A DNA stretch of 11,429 nucleotides from a bacterium. GTDB taxonomy: Bacteria; Planctomycetota; J058; JAJDCP01. The stretch covers positions 1-11,429 of the forward strand of contig JAUIEM010000330.1 of the NCBI GenBank assembly GCA_030428695.1. Direction: 5' to 3'. Positions 10,830 through 11,429 of the stretch are shown in pieces. Within the stretch, counting starts at the first letter, position 1. Every line of letters starts with the position of its first letter. The translations under genes and the position numbers were made by a program. The notes under the pieces were generated by a model. It was not told the origin of the DNA. It saw only the letters and a list, made by a program, of their open reading frames with translations, and made no database searches.

Positions 10830-11272
10830 GGCGGACGCTGGGGGCGCTCGTCCTGGCAGCCCTGCTCTGCGCAGGTTGTACGGGCACCCGACCGACCAAC
10901 CTCGGGGTCACGGACGGACGGCTCGCGCCGGTACCGGAGACCCCGAACTGTGTCAGCAGCCAGACCGACAGCGAGGAGCACTTCATGGAGCCCTGGCCCC
11001 TCGAGGTCTCCGCGGACAGCGCCATCCTGATGCTCGAGGCCGCCATCGTCGCCCACCCGCGCAGCAAGCTGGTCGTCCGCACGCGGCGCTACCTGCACGC
11101 CGAGTTCGTCAGCGACTTCTGGCGCTTCGTCGACGACACCGAGTTCTACGTCGACGAGCGCGCGGGGCTGATCCACTTCCGCTCGGCCTCCCGGGTCGGC
11201 CGCAGCGACTGGGGCGTCAACCGCGAGCGGATGGAGCGCCTGCGGGAGCTGTACGACGGAGCGGACCCGTAG
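10826..11272 (+). CDS. DUF1499 family lipoprotein
   Basis: A 148-residue exported protein. Residues 1-17 form a signal peptide (MRR, then a hydrophobic core) ending in LLCAGC, so Cys18 is the likely lipidation site; Cys at -3 of the lipobox is tolerated but not typical. The mature part carries the DUF1499 hallmarks: PNCVSSQ near the start, RFVDDTEFYVDE in the middle and IHFRSASRVGRSDWGVNRERME near the end. The biochemical role of the family is unknown. The start overlaps the recQ stop as ATGA, with a strong AAGGAGG upstream. The pairing with a DNA helicase is probably positional rather than functional. Third-position GC matches recQ. Confidence 0.93.
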   Translation: MRRTLGALVLAALLCAGCTGTRPTNLGVTDGRLAPVPETPNCVSSQTDSEEHFMEPWPLEVSADSAILMLEAAIVAHPRSKLVVRTRRYLHAEFVSDFWRFVDDTEFYVDERAGLIHFRSASRVGRSDWGVNRERMERLRELYDGADP

Positions 11273-11363
11273 GGAGGACGGGGATGGCGAGCTGCTCGCG
11301 CCTTGCCATCGACGACGTAGCCTGTGTCCTGGCTCGGCTGGAGCGTCCCATCCCGAGGTAGGT

Positions 11364-11425
11364 GCGGGGTTTACCGAGCTCAGCGTAAGTTCTGTCCAAG
11401 GTCGGCGGGCGGGGGTAAACCCCGC
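11364..11425. repeat. 12-bp perfect inverted repeat with 38-nt spacer
   Basis: GCGGGGTTTACC (11364-11375) is the exact reverse complement of GGTAAACCCCGC (11414-11425). The enclosed AGCGTAAGTTCTGTCC has the look of an insertion-sequence end or a leader, but the window stops before this can be judged. Confidence 0.6.
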
Positions 11426-11427
11426 CC
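11407..11427 (+). terminator. GC-rich hairpin, terminator-like, cut by window end
   Basis: GGGCGGGG (11407-11414), loop GTAAA, CCCCGCCC (11420-11427) form an 8-bp perfect stem. It shares its right arm with the long inverted repeat, so the two folds exclude each other. Only C and T remain before the window ends, so a T tract cannot be assessed. It could terminate the recQ-lipoprotein operon or form part of the next gene's leader. Confidence 0.4.
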
Positions 11428-11429
11428 CT

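Noticed and set aside
11284..11361. A 25-codon frame (MASCSRLAID...) with GGAGG upstream, just after the lipoprotein gene
   Set aside because: Too short to judge, no motif, and a purine-rich upstream stretch is common here; it needs conservation to be believed.

Overview
The window is a very GC-rich bacterial chromosome segment with strong GC bias at third codon positions, so the reverse strands of real genes give long false reading frames. A giant membrane-anchored Ser/Thr kinase with WD40 propellers and a DWG (not DFG) magnesium motif fits the kinase-rich, GC-rich Planctomycetota or Myxococcota. That placement is inference from gene style, not a phylogeny.

Layout, left to right. (1) Bases 1-1273, plus strand: a two-gene operon. 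The first gene enters from outside the window. It carries a release-factor-2-like segment with the SPF stop-codon motif but no GGQ catalytic domain, followed by a helical, coiled-coil-like C-terminus. The second encodes a helical protein with a hydrophobic C-terminal tail. (2) Bases 1278-6757, minus strand: a small FlaR-like P-loop NTPase followed 17 nt later by a 1615-residue kinase. By my count the kinase carries 21 WD40-type blades, enough for three seven-bladed propellers. The kinase stop lies 4 nt from the stop of the convergent coiled-coil operon. (3) Bases 6758-7465: about 700 nt with no convincing gene and visibly lower GC. It holds two diverged tandem copies of a structured element with compensatory base changes, a long near-perfect hairpin, and a cluster of GTATG/CATAC palindromes. 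(4) Bases 7466-8626, minus strand: adenosine deaminase. (5) Bases 8739-11272, plus strand and divergent from the deaminase: a full-length RecQ helicase overlapping by 4 nt a DUF1499 lipoprotein gene. (6) Bases 11364-11427: a 12-bp inverted repeat whose right arm can also form a local GC-rich hairpin, cut by the window end.

The named genes look like ordinary housekeeping or signalling functions (nucleoside salvage, DNA repair, envelope, phospho-signalling) and do not form one obvious pathway. The two places most likely to hold something undescribed are the GGQ-less RF2-like/coiled-coil operon at the left edge and the structured tandem element at 6822-7344.
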